Shown in pieces: positions 22,632 through 34,231 of a stretch of DNA of 64,000 nt. Under the pieces are notes generated by a model. The model had not been told where the DNA came from. It searched no databases and worked only from the letters and a program-made list of their open reading frames with translations. Within the stretch, counting starts at the first letter, position 1, and every line of letters begins with the position of its first letter. Origin of the DNA: Monoplex corrugatus (lineage: Eukaryota; Mollusca; Gastropoda; Littorinimorpha; Ranellidae); the NCBI GenBank assembly GCA_030674185.1, contig JAPXFY010000022.1, forward strand, positions 2,623,093-2,687,092, written 5' to 3'. The position numbers and the translations under genes are program-made.

Positions 22632-23456
22632 GGTGTCAGTTGACTGTACCAGAATCTGTCCTGGGGTGTTTAGTACACATAAGCAGGTAGTCTTTTTTCC
22701 CATTAGAAAGTATCCGCAGTCCATACTTTGTCTTATTTAGCGTTTCTGACTATGATTCTGAAGCACGAAAAATCATCTCCCCCAGTTTGCCACAGTGAAA
22801 TGGAGGAAGTAGACGTGGGTCAGTTTTCTTACGATAAGTTTTCTAAAACATTTGAATCCGTAAACAGACAACGGCTGGGACGGTATAAAACATGCCAACT
22901 GTACTCCGAGACAAAAAGTGCGGTTCACTCCATGTGCATCCTATGATAATTAAAGATGGACAGTCCTAAAATTGTCCTGGATAACAGAGGGGCAAAGGTG
23001 CTTCTTTTTCATGGGTTCCGGAACTAACCCTTCACATCTACTACACAACAGGGAAAATACTTATACAAGGTAATGTGTGCCGTGATTGTTGACATGGAAT
23101 TCAACATGACGTGACGCAACAGTCCTCCTTACCCCATCCAACCCTTCCCCTCCTTCACCTGCCACCCAATGTGAAGCCAAGCTGACACACTCTGTCCATC
23201 TTCCCTCCCCCCCCCCCCCCCCACCGTCAACTGAGAATCAGTGTGTCCTGGCCACTGGTCACTACTCACCTTCACCTTCTACTGAGTATCAGGTTGAATG
23301 GGCCAGTACTATTCTTCCCCATGCTCTCCCTCCCTCCAGTGACACTCAGCTTGAGACAGCCACCACCATCCTTCCCAATACTCTCCCACCTTCCTTAGAG
23401 ACCACCACAACAACCAGTCCAGTCCCACTGTTCCCCTGTAGCGGACAACATCCGGT
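22632..23456. other. Unassigned sequence
   Basis: No convincing gene is visible. Short ORFs at 22528-22946 have no recognised motif. 23110-23450 is C- and T-rich, includes a 15-18 base poly-C at 23204, and gives only low-complexity Pro/Ser/Thr translations. It lies between the satellite end and a piggyBac relic and may be the relic's decayed 5' part. Confidence 0.5.
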
Positions 23457-23755
23457 CAACCACTACATGTAGTGATCCAGCAGCAAATACCGCCACTCCA
23501 CGACAATGTCCTGTCAACCACTACATGTGATCCAGCAGCAAATACCGCCACCCCACGACATCCCGTCAACCACTACATGTGATCCAGCAGCAAATACCGC
23601 CACCCCACGACATCCCGTCAACCACTACATGTGATCCAGCAGCAAATACCGCCACCCCACGACATCCCGTCAACCACTACATGTGATCCAGCAGCAAATA
23701 CCGCCACCCCACGACATCCCGTCAACCACTACATGTGATCCAGCAGCAAATATCG
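23457..23755. repeat. 52-bp minisatellite, about 6 copies
   Basis: Direct repeats of a 52-bp unit containing CCACTACATGTGATCCAGC and AAATACCGCCACCCCACGAC. The first copy is irregular (ACATGTAGTGATCC). Confidence 0.93.
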
Positions 23756-23861
23756 CCACCCCCAAAGCATGTACACACAATGCATGTACAGAAATAATCG
23801 AACAGCTTCAAGAACAATTGAATACTGCTACACTCGCCATGGCCATACCCCAGCCTGCTGT

Positions 23862-24350
23862 CATCGGGGAGTAGGCTACAACAAGTTCACGGGTGGTGTA
23901 GACTTGCTGAACAGCCTCACAAGCCTGTACAAGTTTCCAATGAAATCCAGACGCTTCTACACGTACTTGTTCTACCACACCATCACTGTGGCAGTTGTGA
24001 ACAGCTGGCTGTGGTACAAGAGACACTGCAGTTTGCTGAGCCTCAAGCCAGTAAAGCTCAGCATCTTTCAGAGCCATATCGCGGATGCTCTCGTCCTGGT
24101 GCAGAGACCAGCTGGCCGCCCAACCGGTGTGACGTCACCGCCACCACCCAAGGTGGTCAGGCAGCATGTTCCACCACCTGATGTACGCATGGATGGTGTT
24201 GGACACCTTCCCCAGTGGAAGACAACCCGCAACCTCTGCAAGAACAGCGACTGTAAAAGACTGGCGTTCGCTTTGTGCACGAAGTGAAGAGTCAATCTGT
24301 GCTTCAACAAAGACAGGAACTGCTTCGCCCAGTTCCATGCATTCAAGTGA
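23862..24350 (+). pseudogene. piggyBac transposase C-terminal relic
   Basis: From GVGYNKFTGGVDLLN (third catalytic Asp region) through YKFPMKSRRFYTYLFYH and a WLWYKRH helix to the C-terminal Cys-rich domain CKNSDCKRLAFALCTK. A TGA at 24285-24287 stands where a Cys codon (TGC/TGT) is expected; the same frame continues RVNLCFNKDRNCF to a final TGA at 24350. The first two catalytic Asp residues are missing, the upstream region being replaced by the 52-bp minisatellite. This lineage differs from the intact piggyBac at 17.5 kb. It is not functional as transposase. Confidence 0.85.
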
Positions 24351-24473
24351 ATGTGCAAATCAGACTGAAAACACTGAAATTGATGAGGCATGTAAAATGC
24401 ATGAACGCACAACATGACTCATAAAGAAGGAAAAAGCATGAATGAACTACTGTTATTGGGACAATTTACCATA

Positions 24474-24544
24474 TCAATTCAATTCAATTCAAATTGCTTA
24501 TAGCCCAGCCGACCACTAGAGCCATATCAGGCTAACACCACGTA
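24474..24544. repeat. Solo copy of the 65-bp dispersed core
   Basis: Starts with (ATTCA)n and continues GCTTATAGCCCAGCCGACCA...AGCCATATCAGGCTAACACC, matching the core present four times in each satellite unit. On the minus strand it ends with a (TGAAT)n tail, suggesting the 3' end of a LINE or SINE family. Confidence 0.75.
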
Positions 24545-25214
24545 ATTTATCATATATGATAAAATCAGCCTTTTGAACCCTCTAAAGCCGAACTAATCAT
24601 ATAGAGTAGTGGAGTGTCTGTGCGCCAGTAGGGTCTGTGCGCTATGTTCAGAGAACACAGGAACGGACATCGGAAATCGCGCGAAAAAAGGTCAAGGTTT
24701 TCCGCCAAGACCAACGTGTTGTCTGTGCAAACCGGGAAGAGTGAAGCAATACGTCTACTACAGTACTGAGGTAAGTTGCGTTTCATCCCTTATCGCTAAC
24801 TGTTTTGATAACACACATGACTGTGAGTGATAGTCACTAAACCACCTATTTTGATACAAAACTGACATGGCATGTCAACGAATTCATTGTTACAAGGCAT
24901 GAGTATCGTGTGGTTGATGAGAAACATGTGCAGTCTCAATGAATGAGTGATGGGGAGGTGTAGCGCGTACATCCGCCAAATAACGTCATAGGTCTGGCGC
25001 GCCAACCCGCATTTGGAGGGTAGCGCATCAACCGACGTCAGAAAATCTTTGTCGGGTTAGTGCGCTTACTTATGTAGTCTATATGTGTACATGCGTGTCT
25101 GTTTAATGCATGTGTTTACGTAAGCTTTTGCTTTGTTTGTCTTTCACTTGTTAAACAGCATTTGTAATTGCATTTTGTTCTTGTTCTGTCCCTTTTCAAC
25201 AGTCTTTGCTAAAA

Positions 25215-27221
25215 ATGGCATCAAACCAACGCTACACGCAGGAGCAAGTGGAGAGAGCGGTGGAGCTGGTCAAATCTAAAGAGATGTCCCTGAATGGGGC
25301 CTCCAAAGCTTTTGGGATCCCCTACGCCACTCTTGGGGACAAGGTGAGGGGCAGAAGACCCATGCAACCTGCCCCCAAAACGGTGCTGTCAGACAATGAG
25401 GAGAAGAAGCTGGTGCAGTGGCTGATTGAGCTGTCACGTCGAGGCTTTGGTCGGACCAAAGACGACCTCAAGGACATGGTGAAGACCATCCTCGACGCTA
25501 GGGGGGTGAAGACCGTCTTCAGGGACAATCGCCCTGGCAAGGACTGGATGCAGGCTTTCTTCAAGAGGCACCCAGAGGTAGGGGAAAGGATGGGGCAAGC
25601 ACTTGGCCGGGAGAGAGCAGTGGTGACCAAGGATGCCTTAGCTGAATGGTTTCAGCAAATGAAATTATACCTGGACGCTATGGACCCCACTTTGCTCACG
25701 TCTCCTGACCGAATTTTTAACGCTGATGAAAGCGGCTTCAGCGTTTGTCCAAAGACAAAAAAAATCATCAGCATGACAGGAGCCAAGCATGTGTACTCCA
25801 TAACAAACAGCACACGGCAGCAGGTGACAGTGTTGGCCTGTTCCTCTGCTGTAGGGCAGTACATCCCACCACTGCTGATCTTCCCTTACACCAGGGACCC
25901 TCGCTTCAATGCGCTGGAGGGGTTTGAGGATGCCTTCTTCCAAAAAACCCCCAATGGATGGATCATGGAGGAGGTGTTTCACAGCTTCCTGAGAGACGTC
26001 TTCATCCCTAACTTGAAAGAAAAACGACCAGTGGTGCTGTTTGTGGACGGCCATTCCAGTCATCACTCCCTGGCCATCAGCACTCTGTGTGAGGAGAATG
26101 GCGTCATCCTATACTGCCTGAAGGCGCACGCCAGTCACCTGATCCAGCCACTGGACCAGGCTTTCTTTGGGGCCATCAAGCCAGCGTGGAGTGAAGCTGT
26201 CAGAAAGTTTCATTATGACTAATATGAGACTGGAGAGAGCGTCACAATGCGCACGTTTGCATGTACCCTGAAGAAAGCTTGGGACACCACCACACGGCCA
26301 GAGCTTGCCTTTAAGGGATTTGCCAAATCTGGGATCTATCCCTTCAACCCAGAGGCTGTGCTGAACTCGGACAAGCTGAAGCCAAGCTGCAGTTTCTCCA
26401 GTGCTGCTTCAGTCACTTACCCCAACTCGCCGTCCTCAATAGGACATCAACAACTGTCTTCTGGCACCACTACTCCCCCTGCCTGTTCCCCAGCAACCTC
26501 AGACTCTCAGCCTTCTTTGTCAGAGGCGCCTAAATCCCAGTCCTTGAAGCCACATCAAACCCTGCAGTTTGGAACCCCCATTACTTCAGCGGCTGCCGTC
26601 ACCAACCTTTTTAACCTTTTTAAGCTCATCAAGCTCAACTTCTATCTAGGGGAAGAAACGACTCTTAAGTTCATGAAGCAGTATGAGGAGTTGCACAACA
26701 TGGAGGACCCTGTCTATGAGGAATGGAAAGAGTTGTTGGAGAAAGCAATGCAGCCTGCCCCACAATCTCTGCCTTCTACACCCCAGCCTGCCCCACAATC
26801 TCTGCCTTCTACGCCCCAGCCTGCCCCACAATCTCTGCCTTCTACACCCCAGCATGCCCCACAATCTCTGCCTTCTACGTCCCAGCCTGCCCCACAATCT
26901 CTGCCTTCTACGTCCCAGCCTGCCCCACAATCTCTGCCTTCTACGTCCCAGCCTGCCCCACAATCTCTGCCTTCTACGCCCCAGCCTGCCCCACAATCTC
27001 TGCCTTCTACGTCCCAGCCTGCCCCACAATCTCTGCCTTCTACGTCCCAGCCTGCCCCACAATCTCTGCCTTCTACGTCCCAGCCTGCCCCACAATCTCT
27101 ACCTTCTACGTCCCAGCCTGCCCCACAACAAGAGTCTCGACCCTCCACGTCAGGGACTTCAGTGCAGAAATCGAAAACAATTGACGATTTCCTCACACTG
27201 CCCAATTTTCACTTCAATTAA
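25215..27221 (+). pseudogene. pogo transposase with one in-frame stop and a repeat-rich tail
   Basis: Residues 1-55 form a psq-type helix-turn-helix (YTQEQVERAVELVK ... GIPYATLGDKVRG), followed by a CENP-B-type DNA-binding region and a DDE_1 core. Numbering the reading frame from 25206, catalytic residues are D174 (NADESGF), D281 (LFVDGHSSHH) and D317 (IQPLDQAFFG), a DD35D arrangement. A TAA at 26220-26222 interrupts an otherwise continuous frame; homology resumes immediately (TGESVTMRTFACTLKKAW, GFAKSGIYPFNP). The tail has about 12 copies of an 11-residue PAPQSLPSTSQ repeat and ends in a KTIDDFL-containing C-terminus. With a single stop the copy may be recently dead, edited, read through, or miscalled at one base. 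Confidence 0.88.
26745..27140. repeat. 33-bp in-frame minisatellite, about 12 copies
   Basis: Repeats of CCTGCCCCACAATCTCTGCC followed by TTCTACGTCCCAG. The 33-bp period keeps the pogo frame open, so copy number can change without breaking the protein. All other frames are also open here, giving spurious ORFs on both strands. Confidence 0.95.
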
Positions 27222-27479
27222 AAAAAACTCCAAAAATGTGTTTCTTTGTTATATCTTATTATGTTTTTTTATGAAACATAATTTTTATTAAAAAATATAA
27301 AAGTATGTTTAGGCTCTAGAGGGTTAAACTGCACTCCCTCTCCACGCTTCCCATCAAACTGCCCTTTTTGTTTATCAACAGGGCAATAAAATATTCTGTA
27401 TTCTGTGTTTATCAACAGGACAATAAAATATTCTGTATTCTGTGTGATGTAGCAGCTTCTGTTCGTCTTATTTTGCAGC

Positions 27480-29213
27480 TGAAAGTACAGCAAACTCCAT
27501 CATTTGCAAAAAATCCCTTGACAATGGTCAACCAACAGTGAAATTAGGTGAGACTGGATCTAAGATTGTCAATCGGTGCAGCACACAATGTGGTGAAAAC
27601 ACTGTGACTGTTGATGGACAGAAATTACATACAAACTACCGGCTTGACTATACAAATGCCAAAGCAACAAGGATGTAATATCTAGAGAAGAAACAAAGCG
27701 CCTGTAGAGATGACCCGAGGCCATCCAGACGATCCTTTCAGCCTGCCCATGATCCAAGGATCCACTGCTTTGTGGCACCACTGCTGATGTCAATACTCAC
27801 AGAAAAGGACATGAAGCCTTCCCAGTGAAAACCAAACCACACAAGGGATTTCAGGCAGCTGTTCTAGGTGTTTGCAAGGAATGAGATGACAGCTGGGCAA
27901 AAACAGTATCTGACAGAATTCAGTCAACATGTCGGGAAGACCTCATTGCATGGGATGCTGTGTACATGATGCCTTCAGTGTCAGCTTCAGAACACACAGA
28001 AACAGTTCTGATTGATTTACCGATGCAAAGAAAACAAAACCAACTACTTTCTATGAAGATCCTCAACAGGTTAGGCAGGAAGTTTTTTCAAAAAGTCTGC
28101 CAATGTTTGGATGAGAATGATGATGAACAAGCTACATTGATCTTTACTCAGGAGTTTTGCAGGGATAGAGTTGATGCATACACTACAAAACACATGAAAA
28201 ACAAACTTATTGAACATTTTGGGTTAGATATATTAATATCAGGCAGAGGCAAAAAGACTACTGCGATAGGCCTAACTCTTAAAACAGACAGTACTTTGAC
28301 ACCCCGCAGACAGAAGATTCAAATGCAAAAAACAACAAGAACTGAACCTAATACGAAACTGCCACAAAACTGATTGAAAGTGATATAAAAGGAGTTTTGC
28401 TATCAAGGATGTGTATCCAGGATCGGATAAGATCAAGTCTGTCTCAGGGAACTTACATTTTGTCCCTGACTCACTCCAGTTGTTCCTGAAAACAATCTTC
28501 TGTGGAATAGAGAACGATCTGAAAATAGCTGCCATAGGCCAAGCCATCATACAAGCTGCAAGACCCAAAACGCTCCTGGCTCCTTTGCAAGTTGGCCTAG
28601 CTGTTCAAATGTACCACCAGTTTGCATCTCAGTTTGTTTAACTAACATCCTGTTCCAGCGTGGATTCTGTATATCGCATTCTGAAGTAAAGAAGTTTGAA
28701 GTATCTGCAGCACTGACCCAGGGAACAGACATTCCCGGCATCACAAAAGATCACTTTGTACAGCACTGACCCAGGGAACAGACATTCCCGGCATCACAAA
28801 AGATCACTTTGTGCAGCACTGACCCAGGGAACAGACATTCCCGGCATCACAAAAGATCACTTTGTACAGCACTGACCCAGGGAACAGACATTCCCGGCAT
28901 CACAAAAGATCACTTTGTGCAGCACTGACCAGGGAACACGACATTCCCGGCATCACAAAAGATCACTTTGTGCAGTATGTTGCTGATAATGTTGATCACA
29001 ATGTGTGCACTCTTGATGGGTTTAGTACATTCCATGGTATGGGTACAATTGCTGTCATTACCCCAGGTACTAGAAAACAACAAGCAATTCGAAGAATACC
29101 TGGAACACCTGATGATGTCACAGCAGTTAGAAATATCAATATCCATTTTTACAACCATCCCAGACAAGACTTTGATTGTTTCAGACACACTCAGTTGTAT
29201 GATTTCTATTGTT
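27480..29213 (+). pseudogene. Decayed copy of a widespread uncharacterised invertebrate repeat family
   Basis: Several frames together give a recognisable order of segments: IICKKSLDNGQPTVKLGE with CSTQCGE and RLDYTNAKA (27490-27660), a middle part VYMMPSVSASEHTET ... CLDENDDEQATLI (27960-28373), NLHFVPDSLQLFLKTIF ... QVGLAVQMYHQFASQF (28440-28640), and FVQYVADNVDHNVCTLDG ... FHGMGTIAVITPG (28960-29090). I recall multicopy proteins with this order from cnidarians, molluscs and other invertebrates, annotated only as uncharacterised. Stops and frameshifts throughout make this copy nonfunctional. Its biochemical role is unknown to me, and no terminal repeats were found. Confidence 0.6.
28708..28975. 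repeat. 53-bp tandem repeat within the relic, about 5 copies
   Basis: Units contain CAGCACTGACCCAGGGAACA and GACATTCCCGGCATCACAAA followed by AGATCACTTTGT. The unit is a coding segment of the uncharacterised relic (DIPGITKDHFVQ) expanded in place; 53 is not a multiple of three, so the expansion breaks the frame. Confidence 0.93.
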
Positions 29214-29788
29214 AGGATCCCCAGTCAACACAGGGCTTCTATGGAAGTTATCCTGGCCTTTGCGTTCACCAAGACCAAGGTGATCAGTGTTTCATGCAGT
29301 TGTTGAGCCGAGGAGAACATCCTGGGTAGTGTTCTGCCTTGTGATGATTGATCTCAATCCAAGTAGTATGAGGTGCATTTACTCTACTTTGCGGTCTGTG
29401 TATGCTGAAGCCAGATGTCTTGGAATCAAGCCTGTGCTGACGTTTGACCAACCACTTTGGTAGAAGTCCCAGCTGATCGTCCAGAAAGAGCCTGAAGATA
29501 GCGACCTGGGACCGGTTGCACAACAGACAGTCAGTTAAGGCAGACTAGCTGTCTGCTAATCCTAGCTGACAGTACTAGCTGCAGCTAAAGCAAGCCGCTA
29601 ACCGCGTTGCACATCTTCAATTTAGCTGGCAGCTAGCTAGCTGTAAGGTAGTGCTCTTAGCTGAAAGGTAAGGTGTTGGCTATAAATACATCCGGGTATT
29701 CCCCTCGAACTGAAACCGACGTTTCTTAGAAAACTTGGTGAAATTAATGCTTCTTGGAAGGCCTAGATACCGTACACAAAACACAAAC

Positions 29789-30298
29789 ATGGCTTCGACA
29801 AGTGAGACAAAGCGTTCCAGAAAGAAGAATTTCACACCAACCGAGACTATTTCGTTAATCGAGGAGTTTTCGACACGTAAGCGAGTGTTACTAAGCAAAT
29901 TTAAAAGTACACTAACTAACAAAGACAAGCAAAGGCGTGGGAAGACGTGACAGCAGCAGTGAATGCGGTCGGCCTCGTGGAGAGGTCAGTGGCTGAAGTT
30001 AAGGAGAAGTGGTCAAACTGTCCTCCGATGCCAGGGCACAGCTCCGGGCCCGAAAGCACCCACCAACTGGCTCTGGAAAAGCGGTGGAAATGCCGAATCT
30101 GGAGCTGTTTGAAAATATTTTTCAAGACTCCGATATAATAGAAGGCATTGCAGCTAAACGAGGAGGTTTTGACTCGGGTGACACGCCCCATCATGAAGGT
30201 AAGGTGTGTGTGTGTTGAAGAAAAAAATGTGTTGAAAGTATGCTTTTGTAAATAAAAACAAAAGACATTTTATCATCATGTCAAAAAGTCTAAGGTAA

Positions 30299-30334
<36 letters not shown>

Positions 30335-30567
30335 GCACGCACGCACGCACACACACACATATATATGCAGAAACAAATACGCATGAATGAAGTAGTAAAT
30401 TTATTATTTATATAGCGCACACACAGATGCACACATGCATAATATACAAAGACGCATGAATGAATTAGTACATTTATGATTTATATAGCGCAGAAAGATC
30501 TCCACACAGTAGGTGTGATTAGTCCACTGCACATGCATGTATGCATTCAAGTGCACACACACACGCA

Positions 30568-30613
<46 letters not shown>

Positions 30614-31265
30614 ATACGCACACATACATATATACGCGCGCGCATGCATACATATGCATAACCTGCCTGCTCACATGCATGAGAGATGAACTGTATTTAC
30701 TTTCTTTGCAGCCCATCCCACCAGTCGGTCCCTGACTCCTGAGCCTCACAGCCCACCACCAGCAGATCCTCTGTGGGAAATCAGGCCTGACGAGCAAGGC
30801 ATTTTGCACCTGACAGGACTTCCCGAGACATCCGGGTCATCTTCCATGGGCAGTGACAGGACGCCAGCACGGCCAAGGGCAGCATTGGACAGTGCACTCA
30901 GAGAATCTACACTGACTGCAGGTGGGTCAGGTGTGGCGCCAACTAGAAAGGCATCTCACGGAAGAGGGACGACAGCACAAGACATTGAGCGTGAGGCTCT
31001 CTATGGAAAGTATCTAGCTATTTCCATTGAGCTAAAAGAACATTTGAAAAGAAAGCTGGAATCTGATGTTCCTGATGCCGATGAAAAAGAGAAGAAACAC
31101 ATAGAACTACAGCGCCGCAGAGTTGCACTGGAAGTGCAGGAAATGGAGAAGGAGAAGCTGATGGCAGAAATGAAACAAGCTGCTGAAATCAGAGAATTAG
31201 AAAAGGAAAAACTCAAACTGGAAATTCAGCTGCTGAAAGAAAAACTCGCTAAAGCCAACAAGTAG
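29789..31265 (+). pseudogene. Harbinger Myb/SANT-like DNA-binding protein
   Basis: Exon 1 begins MASTSETKRSRKKNFTPTET and includes a Myb/SANT-like fold with FTPTETISLIEEFSTRK and, after a one-base shift near 29932, DVTAAVNAVGL and VKEKWS; a second shift near 30014 leads to KLSSDARAQLRARKH. GAAGGTAAGG at about 30195 is a likely donor and TTTCTTTGCAG ending at 30711 a likely acceptor; a (CA)n-rich intron lies between. Exon 2 (30712-31265) has a Pro/Ser-rich linker and a long coiled coil (ELQRRRVALEVQEMEKEK...) to the stop. In Harbinger this partner binds the element ends and brings the nuclease into the nucleus. The two shifts make this copy a pseudogene unless they are sequence errors. Confidence 0.75.
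30300..30625. repeat. (CA)n microsatellites in the Harbinger intron
   Basis: Two CA/CG-rich runs, 30300-30360 and about 30555-30612, separated by a diverged direct repeat: TTTATTATTTATATAGCGCA at 30401 and TTTATGATTTATATAGCGCA at 30473. Confidence 0.9.
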
Positions 31266-31275
31266 ACATGTGTTT

Positions 31276-31455
31276 GAACTCTCTCTCTCTCTCTTCTCTC
31301 TTCTCTCTCTGTACTTGTCTCTCATTCTCTCTCTCTCAGTTCAGTCACCAATATAGGTGTTGCAGGTGTGCTATTTTTATTTTATTTCTATGTCAGATGT
31401 CATTTTAGGTTAATGCCCACATCATATTTACAAGAGTGAGTCTCACCATCATCAA

Positions 31456-31493
<38 letters not shown>

Positions 31494-31615
31494 TCTCTAG
31501 ATGTATTTCTGTTTTGGATTTGTTTTTGGTTTGTTTGTTTGTAATTCAAAATATATTCTTACCAGTCCAACATTAAGTTAATCAGATAATAAATAGTTGA
31601 TGATCATGATTGGTG

Positions 31616-31646
<31 letters not shown>

Positions 31647-31649
31647 TGT

Positions 31650-31706
<57 letters not shown>

Positions 31707-31707
31707 T
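31276..31707. repeat. (CT)n and (TG)n microsatellites
   Basis: (CT)n-rich runs at 31276-31340 and 31463-31492, and (TG)n at 31611-31704. The rest of 31266-31610 is the A/T-rich 3' region shared by the two convergent Harbinger genes; nothing else is seen in it. Confidence 0.9.
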
Positions 31708-32775
31708 GTCACTGTGTGTGCATCACTGTGTGTGTCACTGATGGATTTAAAATGGTTGACAAGCTCTTGGCGAACAGCTCTGCCACCTGGAGTGGGTGGT
31801 ATCTGGCAATCATCATCACCATCGTCATTGTCATCATCTTCAGATTCATCCACAGGCACACCAAAATCAATGGCCATGTTGTGCAGTACTATGCAAGCAA
31901 CGATGATTCTGCATGCCCTGCCCGGTGTGTATCTCAGTTCAGAATGCAGGCAGTGGAAACGACGCTTGAGAACACCAATGCATCTCTCTACTGTTGCTCT
32001 TGTTGATTTAAAAGCACCATTGTATCGCCTCTCCTGATCAGTCTTGGGTTCAGAATAGGTGTCATGAGCCAGTCTCTCAGTGGATAGGCGCTGTCGCCAA
32101 GGATCAATCCATCCAACATGGGGGGCTGCTGTTCAAACTGTCTCCACACAGAACTTTCCCTCAGCATGACAGAATCGTGTACAGATCCGGGGGTATTTCA
32201 CCACACAATTGATCACTCTCAGGTTTGCATCAGACACAATTTGTACATTGATACTGTGCTTACCCCGTCTGTTGACATACTCGTGTTCATTTCGTGTTGG
32301 TGCCAGGATCTGTATTTGCGTGCCATCCACACATCCAAGTACATTTGGCAAGCCAGGGGGGCGACCCATCATTGCGAAGCACGCTTCTGTGTGTTCGCTT
32401 GTTGTTCATTTGGAAAATGGATGTGTTGTCTTGCTCTCGCGCACAACGCTGCTGACACACGATGTATTGTTCTCGAAACAGTTGACTTGTGCACGCTGAC
32501 TGTGTCCCCGACCATGTTTTGGAAACTTCCTGTCGCATAAAACCGTAAAGCGACGAGTACTTGCATCTCCGGCGTCAGGGAGCCTTTCGGTTGTATCCAA
32601 ACTGCAAGTCTTCCCTTAGAAAGTCCACAATACGATTGATATCATGTGGTCTGAAACGGAAACGCTGATAAACTTCCACATCGTGATAATTCTGAAGAGG
32701 ATTGAAATGATCTCTGTACACACGTTCTCTCCTTCCACGTCGCTGTCGCATAACCTGATGAATCACACCGGCCAT
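31578..32775 (-). pseudogene. Harbinger transposase (HARBI1-like DDE nuclease)
   Basis: Read right to left from 32775 (MAGVIHQVMRQRRGRRERVY). Segments: FRFRPHDINRIVDFLREDL, then LTPEMQVLVALRFYATGSF and VSVHKSTVSRTIHRV (helix-turn-helix), then GLPNVLGCVDGTQI (first catalytic Asp), ILGDSAYPLRDWLMTP (second Asp), ATVERCIGVLKRRFHCL (catalytic Glu) and IIVACIVLHNMAIDFGVP. At least three one-base shifts, near 32583, 32378 and 32050, split the chain, and the C-terminus runs into a (CA)n tract. All three catalytic residues can still be read, so decay is mild. Protein role: cut-and-paste transposition with the Myb-like partner. Confidence 0.85.
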
Positions 32776-33077
32776 TTTGTCTCGCTCTACCTGTCAGCTA
32801 AGAGATTTAGAGCTGCCCGGAGCACCTCTAAAGTTGCACCGCTAAACTAACTGTCAGTTAGGGAAAATGACCCTGTGCAACCCAGTTAAACTAGCTTGCC
32901 GCTAAAAGACCAATTTTAGCTGATAGTTACGGATTTAGCTGACAGCTAGCTGCTAACGGCGTGTTGTGCAACCAGGTCCTGAAATCAGTTGTTCTCCATG
33001 GGAGGCTTTCACATTCAAATGAATTTCCATGGTTGTATAGGCAGGATCATGTCGGGTTCTGGACTTCAGCAAGTGCT

Positions 33078-33995
33078 TAATACCACCTGATTACTGCTGT
33101 ATTTTCTACAGCTGTGTGTTTTGGGTGTTGTTAATACCACCTGATTACTGCTGTATTTTCTACAGCTGTGTGTTTTGGGTGTTGTTAATACCACCTGATT
33201 ACTGCTGTATTTTCTACAGCTGTGTGTTTTGGGTGTTGTTAATACCACCTGATTACTGCTGTATTTTCTACAGCTGTGTGTTTTGGGTGTGTTAATACCA
33301 CCTGATTATGCTGTATTTTCTACAGCTGTGTGTTTTGGGTGTTGTTAATACCACCTGATTACTGCTGTATTTTCTACAGCTGTGTGTTTTGGGTGTTGTT
33401 AATACCACCTGATTACTGCTGTATTTTCTACAGCTGTGTGTTTTGGGTGTTGTTAATACCACCTGATTACTGCTGTATTTTCTACAGCTGTGTGTTTTGG
33501 GTGTTGTTAATACCACCTGATTACTGCTGTATTTTCTACAGCTGTGTGTTTTGGGTGGTGTTAATACCACCTGATTACTGCTGTATTTTCTACAGCTGTG
33601 TGTTTTGGGTGTTGTTAATACCACCTGATTACTGCTGTATTTTCTACAGCTGTGTGTTTTGGGTGTTGTTAATACCACCTGATTACTGCTGTATTTTCTA
33701 CAGCTGTGTGTTTTGGGTGGTGTTAATACCACCTGATTACTGCTGTATTTTCTACAGCTGTGTGTTTTGGGTGTTGTTAATACCACCTGATTACTGCTGT
33801 ATTTTCTACAGCTGTGTGTTTTGGGTGTTGTTAATACCACCTGATTACTGCTGTATTTTCTACAGCTGTGTGTTTTGGGGTGTTGTTAATACCACTGATT
33901 ACTGCTGTATTTTCTACAGCTGTGTGTTTGGGTGGTGTTAATACGCCATGATTACTGCTGTATTCTACAGCTGTGTGTTTGGTGGTGTTAATACT
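33078..33995. repeat. 54-bp minisatellite, about 17 copies
   Basis: The unit contains TTAATACCACCTGATTACTG and CTGTATTTTCTACAGCTGTG followed by TGTTTTGGGTGTTG. Because 54 is a multiple of three, frames on both strands stay open (182 and 203 aa); these have no coding support. The last three units are degraded. CTGTATTTTCTACAG is a small inverted repeat within each unit. Confidence 0.96.
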
Positions 33996-34231
33996 TTTTT
34001 GCTACAAGTTTTTAAATAGGCCAATTTTCATGCGATTCCTGTAGCAGCGATGTCAAAAATAGTGCGATGCCAATGAGTTAAGATGCTAGAAAACAGTATT
34101 GCAATGTGCTAATGTAAAGTATTACATGTCTGTACAAGATCAGTCGCACACTGCTGTGTTTATTCAACACAATTTGCAGCTCTGCAGGATTGGATCCAGT
34201 CTTCACTGTCAATATTGAAGCTTCAAGTTTA

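Larger units (their letters stand above)
24576..27325 (+). mobile_element. pogo-type Tc1/mariner element
   Basis: Inverted ends AACCCTCTAAAGCCGAA (24576) and AGGCTCTAGAGGGTT (to 27325) match at 12-13 of about 15 positions. The element encodes one transposase-like protein. GTACTGAGGTAAGT at 24764-24777 looks like a 5' splice site and TTTTCAACAG at 25193-25202 like a 3' splice site before the coding exon. A TA target duplication is not clear. Confidence 0.8.
29509..32979. mobile_element. PIF/Harbinger element with both genes, decayed
   Basis: Left end GGGACCGGTTGCACAACA and right end TGTTGTGCAACCAGGTCC are inverted repeats with one indel; CTG on both sides is a possible 3-bp target copy. Inside both ends lie clusters of AGCTAG/TTAGCTG motifs. 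The element has the usual two genes: a Myb/SANT-like protein on the plus strand and a HARBI1-like nuclease on the minus strand, convergently arranged. Confidence 0.85.

Noticed and set aside
26646..27205. Minus-strand Gly/Arg- or Asp/Cys-rich repeat proteins
   Set aside because: Antisense translations of the 33-bp repeat inside the pogo tail.
33292..33941. 182-203 aa Cys/Tyr-rich repeat proteins on both strands
   Set aside because: They are open only because the 54-bp repeat period is divisible by three; no start context, signal or domain supports them.
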